Source: Pollenia angustigena (Eukaryota; Arthropoda; Insecta; Diptera; Polleniidae). Taken from it: DNA of 64,000 nt. The stretch covers positions 25,816,945 to 25,880,944 of the forward strand of contig OV884059.1 of the NCBI GenBank assembly GCA_930367215.1, in the 5' to 3' direction. Positions 1 to 11,702 of this stretch are shown in pieces; position 1 is the first letter of the stretch, and every line of letters begins with the position of its first letter. The position numbers and the translations under genes are program-made. The notes below the pieces were generated by a model. It did no database searches. It was not told the origin of the DNA and saw nothing but the letters and a program-made list of their open reading frames with translations.

Positions 1-499
1 TTTAGTAATTTGTAACGGGTTAAATTATTTAAAAGAACATGAATAATTTGTTTGCTATTGATTACTTAAGTATCCAAATACTTCACACTTTTACAACTCT
101 AAAAAATTAACATAACAAAAAAAATTTCAAAAGTTTGTATTTAGCCAAATAAATGCTTCACAAACCAGTTTAATTAATTAATATTTATTCACTTTTGGTT
201 TTGTTTAAATTTTTTTTTCAACTTTTCTTTTATTTAACAATTTTTTCACAATTTGTATGCTTTTTATTTGTTACTTTTGTTTGTTTACCTTTTGAAACAT
301 ATGTTTTTTTGATTTACTAAATTTTACTGCAAAAATTTCTGCAGTAAACATTTGTAAATACTCAGACAAGAACTGTCACTTTTCGCTCTCAATTTATGTT
401 CTCATTTACTGCATTTTGTGTACTCGAACGCAATTTCGTAAAATGCAGTAAAGTTTAGTAAAAAATAGTAAAAACTTTTGTGCTCTCGAACGCAACTAA
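1..499. other. AT-rich sequence without gene
   Basis: No frame looks like protein. A perfect 13-bp inverted repeat (405-417 with 440-452, core ttactgcatttt) forms a short hairpin; a related tgcagtaaa motif recurs near 340. Nothing else is supported. Confidence 0.6.
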
Positions 500-1075
500 T
501 CACAGCACAAATCGTGGAAATTTTGTAAACATAAACAAAACTTTGACATAAACCTAGACAAACAATGCAAGAGCAAAAAATCGGCATCTGGCGTAGTGCT
601 GCCACCTGTTTATTTCACCATGCATACTCCAACTAAAACCAACATTCGAAATGAAATCATTGCCATTACCCCGAAATGTTGCAAAAATTTATGGAAAATA
701 TGCTAAAAAAGCCCGCATGTTCGAAGCAGAAATGGAAATCCCTAACAGAATATTATTTTTCAAAGCTAATTGCAAAAAATTCCCCAATAATAAACTGTAT
801 TAAAAAAAAAAAAAAAATATTATAATAACCGCATAAATAAAAAAGTTATAAGCCATTTAAACCACATAGCTCATTCTGCGCCACCCTGTTTCAAACAGAG
901 TTATAAACTTAACACAAAACCGATTTATAACATTTATATTAAGACATTCCAATCATGACAAATTAAACAGGTGGCATTACTACTTCAGATGACTATTTTT
1001 TGTTCCTGCATTGTTTGTCTAATCTTATGTCAACGTTTTGTTTATGTTTACAAAAAGACAACGTAATGTGTTGTA
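500..1075. repeat. Foldback repeat with ~85-bp arms
   Basis: The stretch 529-612 reappears as its reverse complement at 964-1047, for example gccacctgttta at 601 against taaacaggtggc at 964. Weaker pairing extends outward to about 500 and 1075. This layout fits a non-autonomous foldback or MITE-type DNA transposon. I see no open transposase in the loop and no clean target duplication. The small minus-strand frame over the left arm is read from arm sequence and is not credible as a gene. Confidence 0.6.
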
Positions 1076-1115
1076 ATTAGTGTGTTTTTTTTTAAGTTTT
1101 CGATTATTTTATATA

Positions 1116-1235
1116 CAGCCCAATTATAAATAAAAATTCCACGGGAGTTTTCTTCCTTCTCCAATTTTTCCTATGTGGATTCAATTGTAAAAATGGGAAA
1201 AAACTCCCGGGAAATTTTTATTTATAATTGGGCTG
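1116..1235. mobile_element. 120-bp MITE with 36-bp inverted ends
   Basis: The ends cagcccaattataaataaaa and its complement at 1200-1235 form a nearly perfect 36-bp terminal inverted repeat around a short loop. The trinucleotide ATA flanks both sides (1113-1115 and 1236-1238), a possible target duplication. It is far too short to code and must be mobilised in trans if active. Confidence 0.75.
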
Positions 1236-2129
1236 ATAAATAAAATTAAAAATAACAAGATATTACAATTAAATAAAAATTGGCTAAAAATTTATTTATT
1301 TCCTTAAGTTCAGCGGCCTTTGATTTTTGTTTAAAATCATTTTTAATGTATGCGGAGACAAATTTCCATTTCTGTTTGTTTATACATAATTGTATTTGTT
1401 GCCGTAGCGATGTTACTTTTATTACAAATTTCACCATGATTGCAATATTTTCCAAAAAATTAAAGATGTGTTTCTTGAAATCTTCGAAGTTTTTATAAAA
1501 AAAAGCCGGCATTTATTTATTTTATTTATCTTCAATAAGAACAAAAATAAAAGTACATAAAAAGCGGTTGTCCTAGGTTGGATTTATTTATAGACAACAT
1601 TCATGGAATACATGTTCACTCGCATAACTTTTAATTAACGTGGGTGTTTTTATTAAAGAAAGCACAAAAGCGTTGATGGTTGGGTTTCGCTATGTATCTA
1701 TCCGACTATATATATGACTATGAATGAATAAATAAATAAATGAATGAATGACTCTGAGTGGATTGATTGTTGTTGGTATACAAAATGCTCTAGTTTTGCC
1801 AGGCGATCATAAAATAAATAAAAACTCAACAAAAATAAATTCGTTAAGAAAAATGAGAAAACAGCAAAACAAATATAAATAAATGTATTTCTGTACAATT
1901 CTTGGGAATACTGTTTCATTTTTATTTCGTACTACGGGTACGAGTATTTCATTTGTTTATCTTTTGTTTTGCAAGCAACGGATGTATGGATAAATAAATT
2001 TCTTTAGATGGATGGATAAATTGTATGTTATAATAATTATGTTGTATATGTACCTAGTAAAAAATAATTTGTGTAAAGAAGCGTTCAGAGGGGGGAATAA
2101 TACAAAATTCAATGTCTGACGGTTTAATG
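1236..2129. other. AT-rich stretch; one doubtful minus-strand ORF
   Basis: No repeat family is recognised apart from short aatgaata-type simple sequence near 1720-1745. A minus-strand frame at 1512-1246 (88 codons) has an alternating hydrophobic and charged pattern that loosely recalls an insect chemoreceptor exon, but no family motif or convincing splice sites were seen. I do not call it a gene. Confidence 0.35.
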
Positions 2130-4841
2130 GAGGGTTTTCAGTTAATCGTCAAAATTTTCATAATTGCGATTACGATTAAAAATAAGGCTTTAATCGCATA
2201 TTGAGTTTAAGTATTTCAAATATTTATTTTAAACATAAATAAAATTGGTATGGCATAGGAAGCAAAACAAAAAGTGACATGTACATATCGTCACCTTAAA
2301 TGCAATATATGCTGCCGCTGATACTTGATTTAGAATGTGGCATATGCAATCGTCCAATGATCAAGTGCAAAAAACTATTCCCAATAGCGAAGTTTGGTGA
2401 TTGGTGCAAATGGTCTTGCAAAGAGCAAATGCAAAATATCATAGCTGTTTTGTTAAATCCAACAACAAAATACACAGTGTTTCCTTAAGATTAACGCTAC
2501 GAAATTTTGCATTTGCACTTTGGCAAAACCATTTGCACCAAACACTGAAATCCGTTTATTTTCATTGGACAGTAAATACGAGTTGCCATTTTATATCAAT
2601 TATAAATATTTAGGTTTGAAAAATTTGGAAATAGTACCAAATGAGTCACGGGGGTACCACCGTACTTTTTGGCTTTGAATTGTATAAAAAAAGTACAATT
2701 GCAACAACTTTATCAACCGTGGTACGTTAAAAACAAATGATATGAGTTTGACTATTTTTTTTTTAAGCAAACGCACACAAACACAAATATTAAAGCTGAA
2801 TTGACGTGTGTAAGAATAAATAGTTCTAAAGAAAAAATTCGCATCAATGCTGCTGTTTACATTTTTAATTTTAATTAGGTTTTGTTCAATATGAGTTTTA
2901 GAGAAAACTTTTTAAGGCAAAAGTTGTTGGAAACTTTACTAACAACAACAACTTTGGCGGGCGTGAGGGACGGCTTAGCCGTCGCCGATTGTCCTACAAA
3001 AAAATTCCGCGTCGTTTTTTTTTATCAATACCCACCGAATTGGGGGGTTAGAGCATGGAAAAATAGAAAAAAATTTGATCCATACAGTTAACGACAACCC
3101 TAATGATGCATGCAGTGATGCCGATTCTTAAGAAAACATATTGTTTGAAAAACGGCTAAAATTTTAAGTTTTTAATGAAGACTGACTTTAAAAAATATCA
3201 AATTCGATAGCCGTATTTCAATATCGATATATCGGTATTTTAAATATCGGCGATATATCGTCAGCTCAGAATTGGTTTGACATACCGACCATTTTTAAAA
3301 AAATTGAGTTAGGTATGGGGTATACTTATATATTTTGAATACCCCCTTGTTGAATCCAAATCAGTTTCGCGAAATTTTTTGTGGTTTCTGAGACATAAAG
3401 CATTCGTTCAGGACATTGCATGTTGAATTTTATGTTTTGAGGCCAAATATTAGCGATAATTAAAAAATACCAGTTGTATAACCAAAAAGCTGAAGAAAGA
3501 TATTAAATTTCCCGTATTTCCCATTTTGGTACTATTTTTTCCCCCCTTTATAGTATCAAAAATTGCAGAATGCAAAATGTTTTGTAAAAAAGTACCAAAA
3601 ATAGTTACGATTTTCACCCTTTAAACGTTCGAATTTCGAAAAATAACCAAACTTATATTCGTATTTTTTTGATAAGTTTCGAATGTGGTATAAACTTTAT
3701 TTCTAGGTTTATTGGATCAAAAGATAGATGGGCTGACAAAAACGTACCAAAATTCAGGTTTTACCCGTTTTCACCCTAAAAGAGCCGAATTTCAAAAAAG
3801 TACCACACATCTGTCCACTTGTTTTTCAAAAGAACAATGATCTGTATTACAGTTTTTTTGTATCTCTTTTAGTTTTGGAGATAAAAGATTTCCGAATTTA
3901 CCCTTTTTTACCCCCTAAACATTCGAATTTCTTAGTGGATCGATTTGGGGAGAGATCCACCTCCGGTCCAAATTTCAAGTCATTAGCTTCAGGCGTGTAG
4001 GCTCTACGATGATGAATGATTCAGTCACTCACGCAATAAGTATACGTGTGCAGCACAAAAAGCCACTTTTTTAATTTTTTTTTAGAAAACCAAAACCTCG
4101 GTTAATTATTCGAGCGAATAACCGATTAAAAGCCTGATTAAATGTATCCTAGTACCTAACCTTAAATTGTTTTTGCCATAAATTCGTAACGTTAACTTGT
4201 GTTGCCGAGAAATTTCATAAAATGGAGCAAGTGTTGCCAATGAACTAATTTATTAAGAACAACGACAATTTAAATGATGTTGCTCAAGCCATTTTTTCGG
4301 TAAGATTTTTATTTTGCCTTTATTGCATCCTATTTTTATGGATAAATCACATTGTACGCTACATCTGTATATTTTTGTTTCAGTTTTTTTATGTTCACAT
4401 TAAAGTGCACATTCGGCTTGTATTTGCATCTGATTTACAAAGAACTGGCAAAAATACGTGGCTACGTTGAACAACAAAATTAAAATTAATATTGTTTAAA
4501 AGATACTATGAGGATGCAGCCTTTTAATAGGATTACTCTTACCAACTACCGAATAATAGAACTTCAACGTGTTTTGGCTTCTTATAGTAACATAAGTTCC
4601 TTTCTCTGTATTTGTTTTTAATAATCATGTAAATTAAAATATTTCCTCTCACTAATAATGGTCCACTCATTTATATTTTTCGTAATTGCTTAATTTTTTA
4701 CCGAAAATTTTCGGAAATAACTCAATTTATATATTTTTAACTTCAATTGTAAAAGACGATTTCGATAAAAATATTTAAATTTTTAATCGTAATCACGTGA
4801 AATATTATGCGATTACGATTATAATAACCGTGCAAACCCTT
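2130..4841. mobile_element. Candidate hAT-like element with diverged ends
   Basis: The left end (gagggttttcagttaatcgt) and the inverse of the right end (near 4786-4841) are related over about 55 bp, both rich in ttaatcg or gattacgatt motifs. The flanks gtttaatg (2122-2129) and gtttaatt (4842-4849) agree at seven of eight bases, as expected for a diverged 8-bp hAT duplication. No transposase frame remains. A fragment of another hAT family (2303-2718) lies inside, and 3200-3950 holds degenerate ggtacttttt and atatcgatat sequence. Element class is inferred from ends only. Confidence 0.5.
2303..2718. repeat. Right-end fragment of the hAT family seen at 8057
   Basis: This block matches 9104-9395 followed by 9994-10108, including the atgagtcacgggggtacca stretch and the caaccNtgg end. 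It also carries a foldback: 2403-2437 pairs with 2504-2539 (ggtgcaaatgg against ccatttgcacc). The copy lacks the left end and lacks the 590-bp insertion present in the 8057 element, so it serves as an empty-site reference. Confidence 0.65.
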
Positions 4842-5963
4842 GTTTAATTTGAAAACAAGAAGTAAAATCTCTATTCAAAACTATTCAACTATTCAAAAAC
4901 TATTCAAAAGGTCTCGTAAATGGGGGAAATGAAATAACATTTGTAAAGGTATTACAGATGTAAAATCCCTTAACCAAGTGAGTTTGGATGATTTTTAGGA
5001 CCTGGAGTTCCCTCCCTGCTTCGCTTCAAAATACCTGATTTAATTTAAGAGGATCTCAATGATTTAAAGCTCCTTTATGATTTTCAATTACTTTATGAAA
5101 AAACAAAATTTTACCCATAATTTCATAAAGACTTATTCTGCAACAGTCACTTTCTCTAAAAAAGGTTTATACCAGTTAAATTCTTATACAGGCTTTTCTT
5201 TAGGCGTTTATTGCGTACGTAAAAACTGATACGTGAAATTGCTGCCAGAAGGAGAAAGAGTTCAAATGTTTCACACGTCAGTAATTATTTTTAAAAACAA
5301 TTTTCGTCAACACAGCTCAGCTAAGTAAAATAGATATCAAGTTAAAGTACTTAATGTGCAATTGCAACAACAAAAGACTGCTTAAAGGCTACATACCTCG
5401 TACTCTACTTACCGTTGCGAAGAAGGTGCAAAGGATGTAAACGAGAAACAGAAGGAAAAATGGTTGAAAGGTGAATTATGTACTTGAAAATAAATTAAGT
5501 AAAATGTTGGTTAAAATAAAAAATTAATTGGGAAAACAAATATTCATTATCTTTGCACTGAAAAATATGTGCAAAGACAACGAAGACCAAAAATTTTTCT
5601 TACTTTAAATCTCTGAGTGAATAAGAAACTGTAAGGGAAAGATTTTTGTACTTATTCATTCTACAAACATGATACTTTTTTGATTTAAGGGATATTTTAG
5701 GGATATTTTTGGTACTTTTTGGTTCTTCAACTTCAACTAAATACATAAAAAATGCATAGTTCTGAGAGAATAAGGAGGAGATTTTTGTACTTTTTCATTC
5801 TACAACTGGTACTTTTTTTTTGATTTAATGTAACTTTTTAATACTTTTTTGTTCTTCATCTGGTACTTTTTGAATTTTTGTTAGTATTATTGGACCTAGA
5901 AACATAAAATTTAACATTCAAGGTCCTGGGTAAATGATAATCTTTTTGGTACTCTTCCGTTTG
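4842..5963. other. Gene-free DNA with degenerate ggtactttt repeats
   Basis: From about 5640 to 5950 phrases like ggtactttttttgattta and gttcttcaac recur in a loose tandem manner. The same wording occurs near 3530-3830 and in the ends of the 8057 hAT element, so this is probably eroded transposon DNA. No gene seen. Confidence 0.4.
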
Positions 5964-6871
5964 TATACCCTCCACCACAATTAGTTGTGAAGAGGGTATA
6001 TTAAGTTTGTCATTCCGTGTGAAACTTTTTTATTATTCATCTTAGACCCCATAAAGTATATACATATATTCTGGGTCCTTGAGTAATTCTAAGTCGATTT
6101 AGCCATGTCCGTCTGTCTGTCCGTCTGTTGAAAACACGCTCACTTTCGAACAACTCAAAAGGAATGAACAAACTTGGTGCCAAATTGCTTGTAGTTATCC
6201 TAAGCAGTTTGGGATTGAAATCGGTTTAGTAGGACCAGAGCTATGAATCAAAATGTGGAACCACCACCTAAAAAAATTGATAATTTTGTTACAAAAAATA
6301 ACATAAATGTTGGAACAAGGCACGGAATGAGATAAAATTTTGCAAAAATTTGTTTTATTTGACTGGAATTCACGCTGTTAAATTATGTGCCCATATAGAT
6401 ATGAATCTATCTAAGTTTTAAATTTCATTCAAATCGGTTTGAGAGGTAGAAATTTCCCCTATCTCCCCTCGTGGTCCTATTTTTTTAAAAGTGCATTTTG
6501 TGTCCATAAATATATGGTTCTATCTATGTTTTTAATTTTATTAAAACCGGTTTGACAGATTCTGAGAGGAAGAAAATTCCCCCTGTCTTCCCTCGTGGTC
6601 CTACAATTTGGCCCATTTTCTAAAGGTTTGGCCCTTGTGCCAATAAGAACCTATGTCCCAAATTTTATCAAATTATCTTCAAAATTGCGACCTGTACTTT
6701 GCACTCCAGGTTACATGGACAGCCAGCCGGACGGATATCGTTAGTTTGACTCAGAAAGAGATTCTGATTCGATCGGTATGCTTTAAAGTGGGTCTAGGAC
6801 CAATATTTTAAGGCGTTACACACATCAGCACAAATGCATAATACCCTCTCCACTATTGTGGTGTGGGTATA
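5964..6871 (+). repeat. Dispersed fly repeat with palindromic ends, copy 1
   Basis: The element opens with a palindrome (tataccctccaccacaa, 5964-6000) and closes with another (tataccctctccactattg to 6871). In between are segments such as tagccatgtccgtctgtctg and aatcggtttgagag. I recognise the general pattern as a dispersed repeat common in higher flies. An inverted copy is at 36543-37072 and shorter relatives are at 45590 and 59090. No protein is encoded; the family name is not asserted. Confidence 0.65.
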
Positions 6872-7469
6872 AAAATTACCATATAAAAAGTAAGAAAAAT
6901 GCTTTCGCAAATTTGAAGCAGCCCGCTGCCGGAGACTGCCGGAAACATGCAAAAAATACTATTTTAAATATTTATCAATTTAATTTACTTCCATCTATTG
7001 AAATAATCTAACTGTTGAATAAAATAAAATAAAAAATTAAGCTTTTAACAACAATATTTTTTTCCAATGAAAAAAAAACAAGAGCTGTAAGGTGCTTGGT
7101 TTATTTTCAATAAAAACGACATAACATTGGTTTCTGTGACACCCGAAGCGGACGCTAATTTCAGTTCGAACAAAAAACCCATATTATTTCATGACACCAA
7201 TTTTAAATTAATGTTTTGATGAGAATCTCATTAATAAAATTTTAAAGTAAACCGCTGGTTAATATGTTTTGTTGACAACACTGCTTGAAAACAAAAATAA
7301 AATTCTTAACAGCTGATACGTAAAAACGGAGAGAAATTTTAATTTTATCAGGTTCATCCGCAACGCAACGTTACGTTTACGTGTGAGTACCTATTCACAC
7401 ATAAGCTTGGTAAGGAAAACGGAACAGCTGATCCGCAACGTATACGTTTACGTAAGAGTAACGAGGCCT
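6872..7469. other. AT-rich stretch with two short direct repeats
   Basis: Most of this is featureless. Near its end ccgcaacg followed by tacgtttacgt occurs twice (about 7357-7380 and 7432-7455). No gene. Confidence 0.4.
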
Positions 7470-8056
7470 TTAGGGTCCCCTGATTTTGCAAACGAGGCTC
7501 TGGCGGCCGACACTAGGCGGTATAACCTTAACATCTGCATGGATGAAATTCCGATGCACTGCGTTGTCCTAAAGGCCTGCTGGCAGCCCCACAACCAGTA
7601 TCAGATGCTTAAGACTAATCAGCCATTCATTCTAAACTATTTCGATTGCCGAAATCACAAAAGAAAATTACAATCAAACCGATCAACCAATGCCTGCCTA
7701 CCTTTGGAATGAAAGAAAATATAAGATTTGGAACATGAAATATCAGAACGCTTTTAAAACTTACTCGTTTCGCACAAGTTAGCAAAGAATGCCGCACCTA
7801 TAACATTGAGGTACTTGGTCTATTAGAGACAAGATGGCCAGAGTCGGGTGAGATGAGTACTGCAAATGGGCTGACTTTTCTGTACTCCGGCCGACCAGTA
7901 AACCAACCAAAAAACAATGGTGTTGGCTTCCTGTTATCCGGCCGAGCTCGGAATGTTCTTGTTAGTTGGAAACCCATTTTTAACAGATTAGTGTGTATTA
8001 GACTTCGCACAAGGGCGAGAAACATAACTAAATATATTGCAGTGCTACGCCCCAAC
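7470..8056 (+). pseudogene. LINE endonuclease remnant, part 1 of 3
   Basis: From about 7727 the + strand reads as the amino-terminal part of a non-LTR retrotransposon endonuclease (exonuclease-endonuclease-phosphatase fold): a broken N-x-R-T-L start, then AQVSKECRTYNIEVLGLLE, TRWPESGE, TFLYSG and a weakly conserved barrel. A stop replaces the expected tryptophan before the RTL motif. The frame is open to the hAT insertion at 8057. The preceding 7470-7726 resembles 32160-32280 (ggcagcccca and following), so it is probably the leader of the same LINE. The enzyme would have nicked chromosomal DNA for target-primed reverse transcription; this copy is dead. Family assignment below LINE level is not claimed. 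Confidence 0.75.
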
Positions 8057-10108
8057 CAGGGATGGTAAATGAGAAAACTAATATCGTACCAACAAACTTA
8101 TAAAATCGTACTTTTTTGGCCCCAATAGTACTAAATCATTTTAAATAAATTTTTTTATTTTATTTTTAAAAACAAAAATGTAATACAACACAAACAAAAA
8201 GTACTTAAAACTCATTTGTACATGTAAAGTATAGATAGCAAAAAATACATGATCAGTAATTATACATAATAATAGGGTGGGTAAAATTTTTTCGAGTCAA
8301 AAGTACATCGCGATTCTTGTTCTATAAGTTATTCCAAGAAACTTTGCCAAAGAAACCGTAGGTCAAAAATGAATTTCGAGCCCCGGATTTTCGAAAATAT
8401 TTAAGAATAGAGACAAACAAATTGTATTTGGTCTAGCCAGACCTGCATTATGCGGTTTTTAGGGTTGGGAATTCCATTTATTTTTGATTGCCGCCAGAGA
8501 ACGTTTTCGTACACTTTTTATGGCTAATAAATTAGTGAATGTTTAAACGCTGGTTTAGTTGAAACAATTCTATGCGTTTAAAGATGGTTTATATGTTTAC
8601 TGATATATAGATTTGTTCGTTTAAACACATTTTAAACTAAAAAGAGAGTTTAACTTGCTCTGATTTATTAGCCCTTAGAATTTATCGTCTTTTTTGTGGA
8701 AAATTTATGAATATATTTTAAAATGCAATCTCTAATTTTAAACGAAAATAAAATTTTTAAGCGTTCTAAAAATATGTGCATACGAAAATTTTCGGATTGC
8801 ATTTCCAAATTTATTGTATTTACAATGTCAATTTGTACTGCAGAAACAGGAAAGGAGTATCAGTCCAAATATAAAAAAAAAAAATTAAATTTAGCGCTTG
8901 AAAAATCTCCTTCAAGCTAGTTCGGAGTAAAATAATAATGGAGTGGGCTCCCACTGTTCCAAAATTCTGTTGATTACTTCTTGACGTGACAACCATCTTG
9001 TTGACGAATATTTGAAAATATTATGAGTTCGTTACAAAATAATCTGCAGAAGTGGTTTCCTATATCTTTTAAAAACTTGCCAATATCTTCAGAAAATGCA
9101 CGCTTATATGCTGAAGCTGATACTTAATTTAGAATAAGCAATCGTTCAATGAGCAAGTGCAAAAATCTATTCATAATAGCGGAGTACAGTGTTTGCTGCA
9201 AATGGTCTTGCAAAAGAGCAAATGCAAAATTTCATAGCTGTTTTATTAAATCCAACAACAAAAATAAGAGTTTCCCTTAGATTTCTTAAAAAATCAACGA
9301 CATTTTGCATTTTCAAAAGACTATTTGCACCAAACACTAAACCCCGCTTATATTCATTGGACAGTAAATATGAGTTGCCATTTTAATCAATTATAAATAG
9401 ATTTCAGTGTATTTATTAAATATGAAAAACTGGGAATTTAGCACGACATACGGAGATCGTATTAATTATAAACTTTGTATTCCCGAAAATAACTTTGATA
9501 ATATAATTGCATGTGCCCGTGCATAAAACTGAATTGGCAAATTGGGTTTTTTCGTTGTTTTCTTACGAAGACAATAGAATGAAAAGCGGTTTGTTTTTTA
9601 ATTTTGTTTTTTCTTTTAACCCACTTTCAACTACAATTCGAGTCGAAAAGAACGCAACCAATTGTAGGGGTATGTAAGAAAATATAAACTCACTGTTTAT
9701 TGTTGGTGTTTTGTTTAAGCTTTGATATTGTTACAAGTAAGACTTAGAGTGTTTAAAACTCTTATTCGCTTTAGGGTCTTATTTGTTTAATATTTTTAGC
9801 TTTTCTAAAATCTTTGGAAAAGGTTTCCTGATGAGCTGGTCTAAGCAACCGGCGAAATGCGCATAGAAGCTAGCTTTCCCTCAACAATCAATTTCAGTGT
9901 ATTTATCAAATATGAAAAACTGGGAATTTAGCACGTCATACGGAGATCGTATTAATAATAAACTTTGTATTCCCGAAAATAACTTTGATATATATGTTGG
10001 TTTGAAAAATTTGAAAATAGTACCAAATGAGTCACGGGGGTACCAGCGTACTTTTTAGTTTTAAATTGTACCAAAAAAAGTACAATTGTACCAACTTTAT
10101 CAACCCTG
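8057..10108. mobile_element. hAT-type element inserted in a LINE (8-bp TSD)
   Basis: Ends cagggatgg and ccaaccctg-like (tatcaaccctg) form a short hAT-type inverted repeat. The 8-mer gccccaac is present exactly at 8049-8056 and 10109-10116, and the interrupted endonuclease resumes right after it. No transposase is readable, so this is a non-autonomous or decayed copy. Subterminal gtaccaa and gtacttttt words are frequent. It contains a 590-bp secondary insertion (9401-9990) and a block shared with 2303-2718. The 65-codon frame at 8723 has no recognisable motif. Confidence 0.85.
9401..9990. repeat. 590-bp insertion with 100-bp direct repeats
   Basis: 9401-9500 and 9891-9990 are direct repeats that differ at three of 100 positions by eye (core gaaaaactgggaatttagca). 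The same modules occur at 30294-30797, but there the repeats are inverted, and a scrap occurs at 20420-20520. The 2303-2718 copy of the host hAT lacks this block, showing it is an insertion. Not an obvious LTR element: it has no TG..CA ends and no coding sequence. Confidence 0.7.
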
Positions 10109-10287
10109 GCCCCAACTGATATGGCCGAAATGCCGAAAAAGAAAAATTCTACGAAAATCTCGAGAGCTGTAGCATCTACTCTCAGAGTCGATATTTTTAA
10201 GCTTATTGGTGACTTTAACATAGAACTTGGCCCCGATAGCACCAACAGAGAATGCATTATGGGCAAACACGAAACGGGTCGTATGAG
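10109..10287 (+). pseudogene. LINE endonuclease remnant, part 2 of 3
   Basis: Directly after the hAT target duplication the LINE continues. One frame gives AEKEKFYENLES, the linker typical of these endonucleases. After a frameshift near 10170 another gives FKLIGDFNIELGPDSTNREC and IMGKHETGRMS. The G-D-F-N block is the conserved active-site strand of LINE endonucleases. The piece is cut at 10287 by the second hAT insertion. Confidence 0.8.
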
Positions 10288-10748
10288 CAGCGTGGCCATT
10301 TTGGAATTTTTGCAGCTAGATTTAGCATTTTTTTGTCTGATTTAGCTGCAAATTTTTCATTTAGCAGTTAGCATTTTCTTTAGCATTTTTCAACTACATA
10401 TTGAGCAATTTTTTAGCATTATTTAATTTAAGAGTATTCAAGTAATCTTCTTTTGAAAATCTACCACACTTTTTTGTTGAATGCATAAACAAATCCCTAC
10501 TCTTTTGCTATAGAAACTGTACAATCTTTTAAAAGATCTTTCATATCAAATTGTTTTAAAATTTGGACAGCTTGATCGATTATTCATGTTAAGCTCAATT
10601 ACGATTTTGAAAAATTTTTGGAAACGAAAAGAGATACCATAACTCTTAAAATAGAAAAACAAATACGAATTACATACTGGCATTTTATAGCTCAATTAAT
10701 ATGTCAACTAACTTTTTTGTGCAGAAAATACTAATAAATGCAAATTAA

Positions 10749-10898
10749 GTCTGGGTTCACACTATGAAAGTTTTCTTTAAGAAAGTCTGAGTTTATGGGT
10801 GAGAGAAGAGAGAAGAGAGAAGAAAATCATTTTCTTTTCCCCTCTCACCAATAAACCCAAACTTACTGAAAGAAACCTTTCCTAGTGTGATCCCAGAC
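10749..10898. mobile_element. 150-bp TAA-flanked MITE (gtctgggttcaca family)
   Basis: Terminal inverted repeats gtctgggttcacactatga and its complement extend about 60 bp. TAA flanks both sides (10746-10748, 10899-10901), the signature of PIF/Harbinger-type insertion. A purine-rich gagagaagagag loop separates the arms. Sister copies are 20905-21046 and 48646-48788; 47590-47731 has the same architecture. Confidence 0.82.
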
Positions 10899-10921
10899 TA
10901 AGCTAACATTTTAAAGAAGAA

Positions 10922-11140
10922 ATGATTGATTTCACTGTAGAAGAAATTAAAACTTTGGAACATCAGCGGCAGAAACTAAATTCATATGAATTGTTAAATA
11001 AGAACTCAACAGTTGATTTCTGGATAAATGTTTATGGATATAAAAATGCATTAAATGAAAATCCATTCATTGAATTAGATTCTTTGCAACGAAGTTTTTG
11101 GTTTTGCCATTTAGCAACGCGGAAGTTAAAATAGGTTTTA
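10922..11140 (+). pseudogene. hAT transposase C-terminal remnant
   Basis: The frame starting at 10922 includes DFWINVYGYKNALNENPF and FIELDSL. After a single frameshift, 11095-11130 reads FLVLPFSNAEVK. This order matches the C-terminal dimerisation region of hAT transposases, whose hallmark is L-P-x-S-N-A-x-V-E-R; here the final E-R is changed to K. The catalytic domain upstream is missing, and just downstream a MITE-like block interrupts what remains. It belongs to the enclosing 10288-13642 element and is certainly inactive. The first methionine is not a meaningful start. Confidence 0.8.
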
Positions 11141-11143
11141 AGT

Positions 11144-11395
11144 GGTATAAATCTCCTTCCGGAGGTAACTTTTATATTACATATATTCAACATTTTTCAT
11201 TTGTCGAATTTATTCTATGAGCTAAATTTTAGTTATGTATTTTATAAAGGTTTTTTTTTAATAATTTTTCAGAAATGACTTTATACACTACCAGACTATT
11301 ATATTGTATTTTCTTGTTACATTTTACCTTAGCTTTCCTTTGGAAATAAATTTGAAAAATGAAAAATGTTGAATATGGTATAAGTCTCTTAAGAA
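11144..11395. mobile_element. MITE-like block with inverted ttcaacatttttcat ends
   Basis: ttcaacatttttcat near 11190 is repeated in inverse form (gaaaaatgttgaata) near 11360. The interior (gctaaattttagttatgta, gactttatacactaccaga) is found again at 45740-45920 but in the opposite orientation relative to the ccttccgNaggtaac flank. It breaks the hAT transposase remnant. No target duplication is certain. Confidence 0.6.
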
Positions 11396-11702
11396 CGAAA
11401 ATTCAAATAGAATGCCGTTAAATAGCTGAAGAAGAATATTCATTTTATGACGTATTTAATTTATAAAATTAAATGTTTTATTAAACCTGTTATATAAATT
11501 TTATTGAAATACATACTAAATAATAGCCATTTATGCGTCAAGTTCCTTTGAATTTTTGTTATGGTATGGTACCTCTTGTTTGAAAACTTTGTATGTACGT
11601 ATATAAAGACTGAAATATATTTGTTTAATAGTTTTAAGACTTTTTATGTTTAATAAATATTTTATTGTTATTTTTTAATCAGTTTGTTCTATTTATATGA
11701 TT

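Noticed and set aside
9401..9990. LTR pair
   Set aside because: The 100-bp repeats are direct here but inverted in the 30294 copy, and lack TG..CA ends, primer site and coding sequence.
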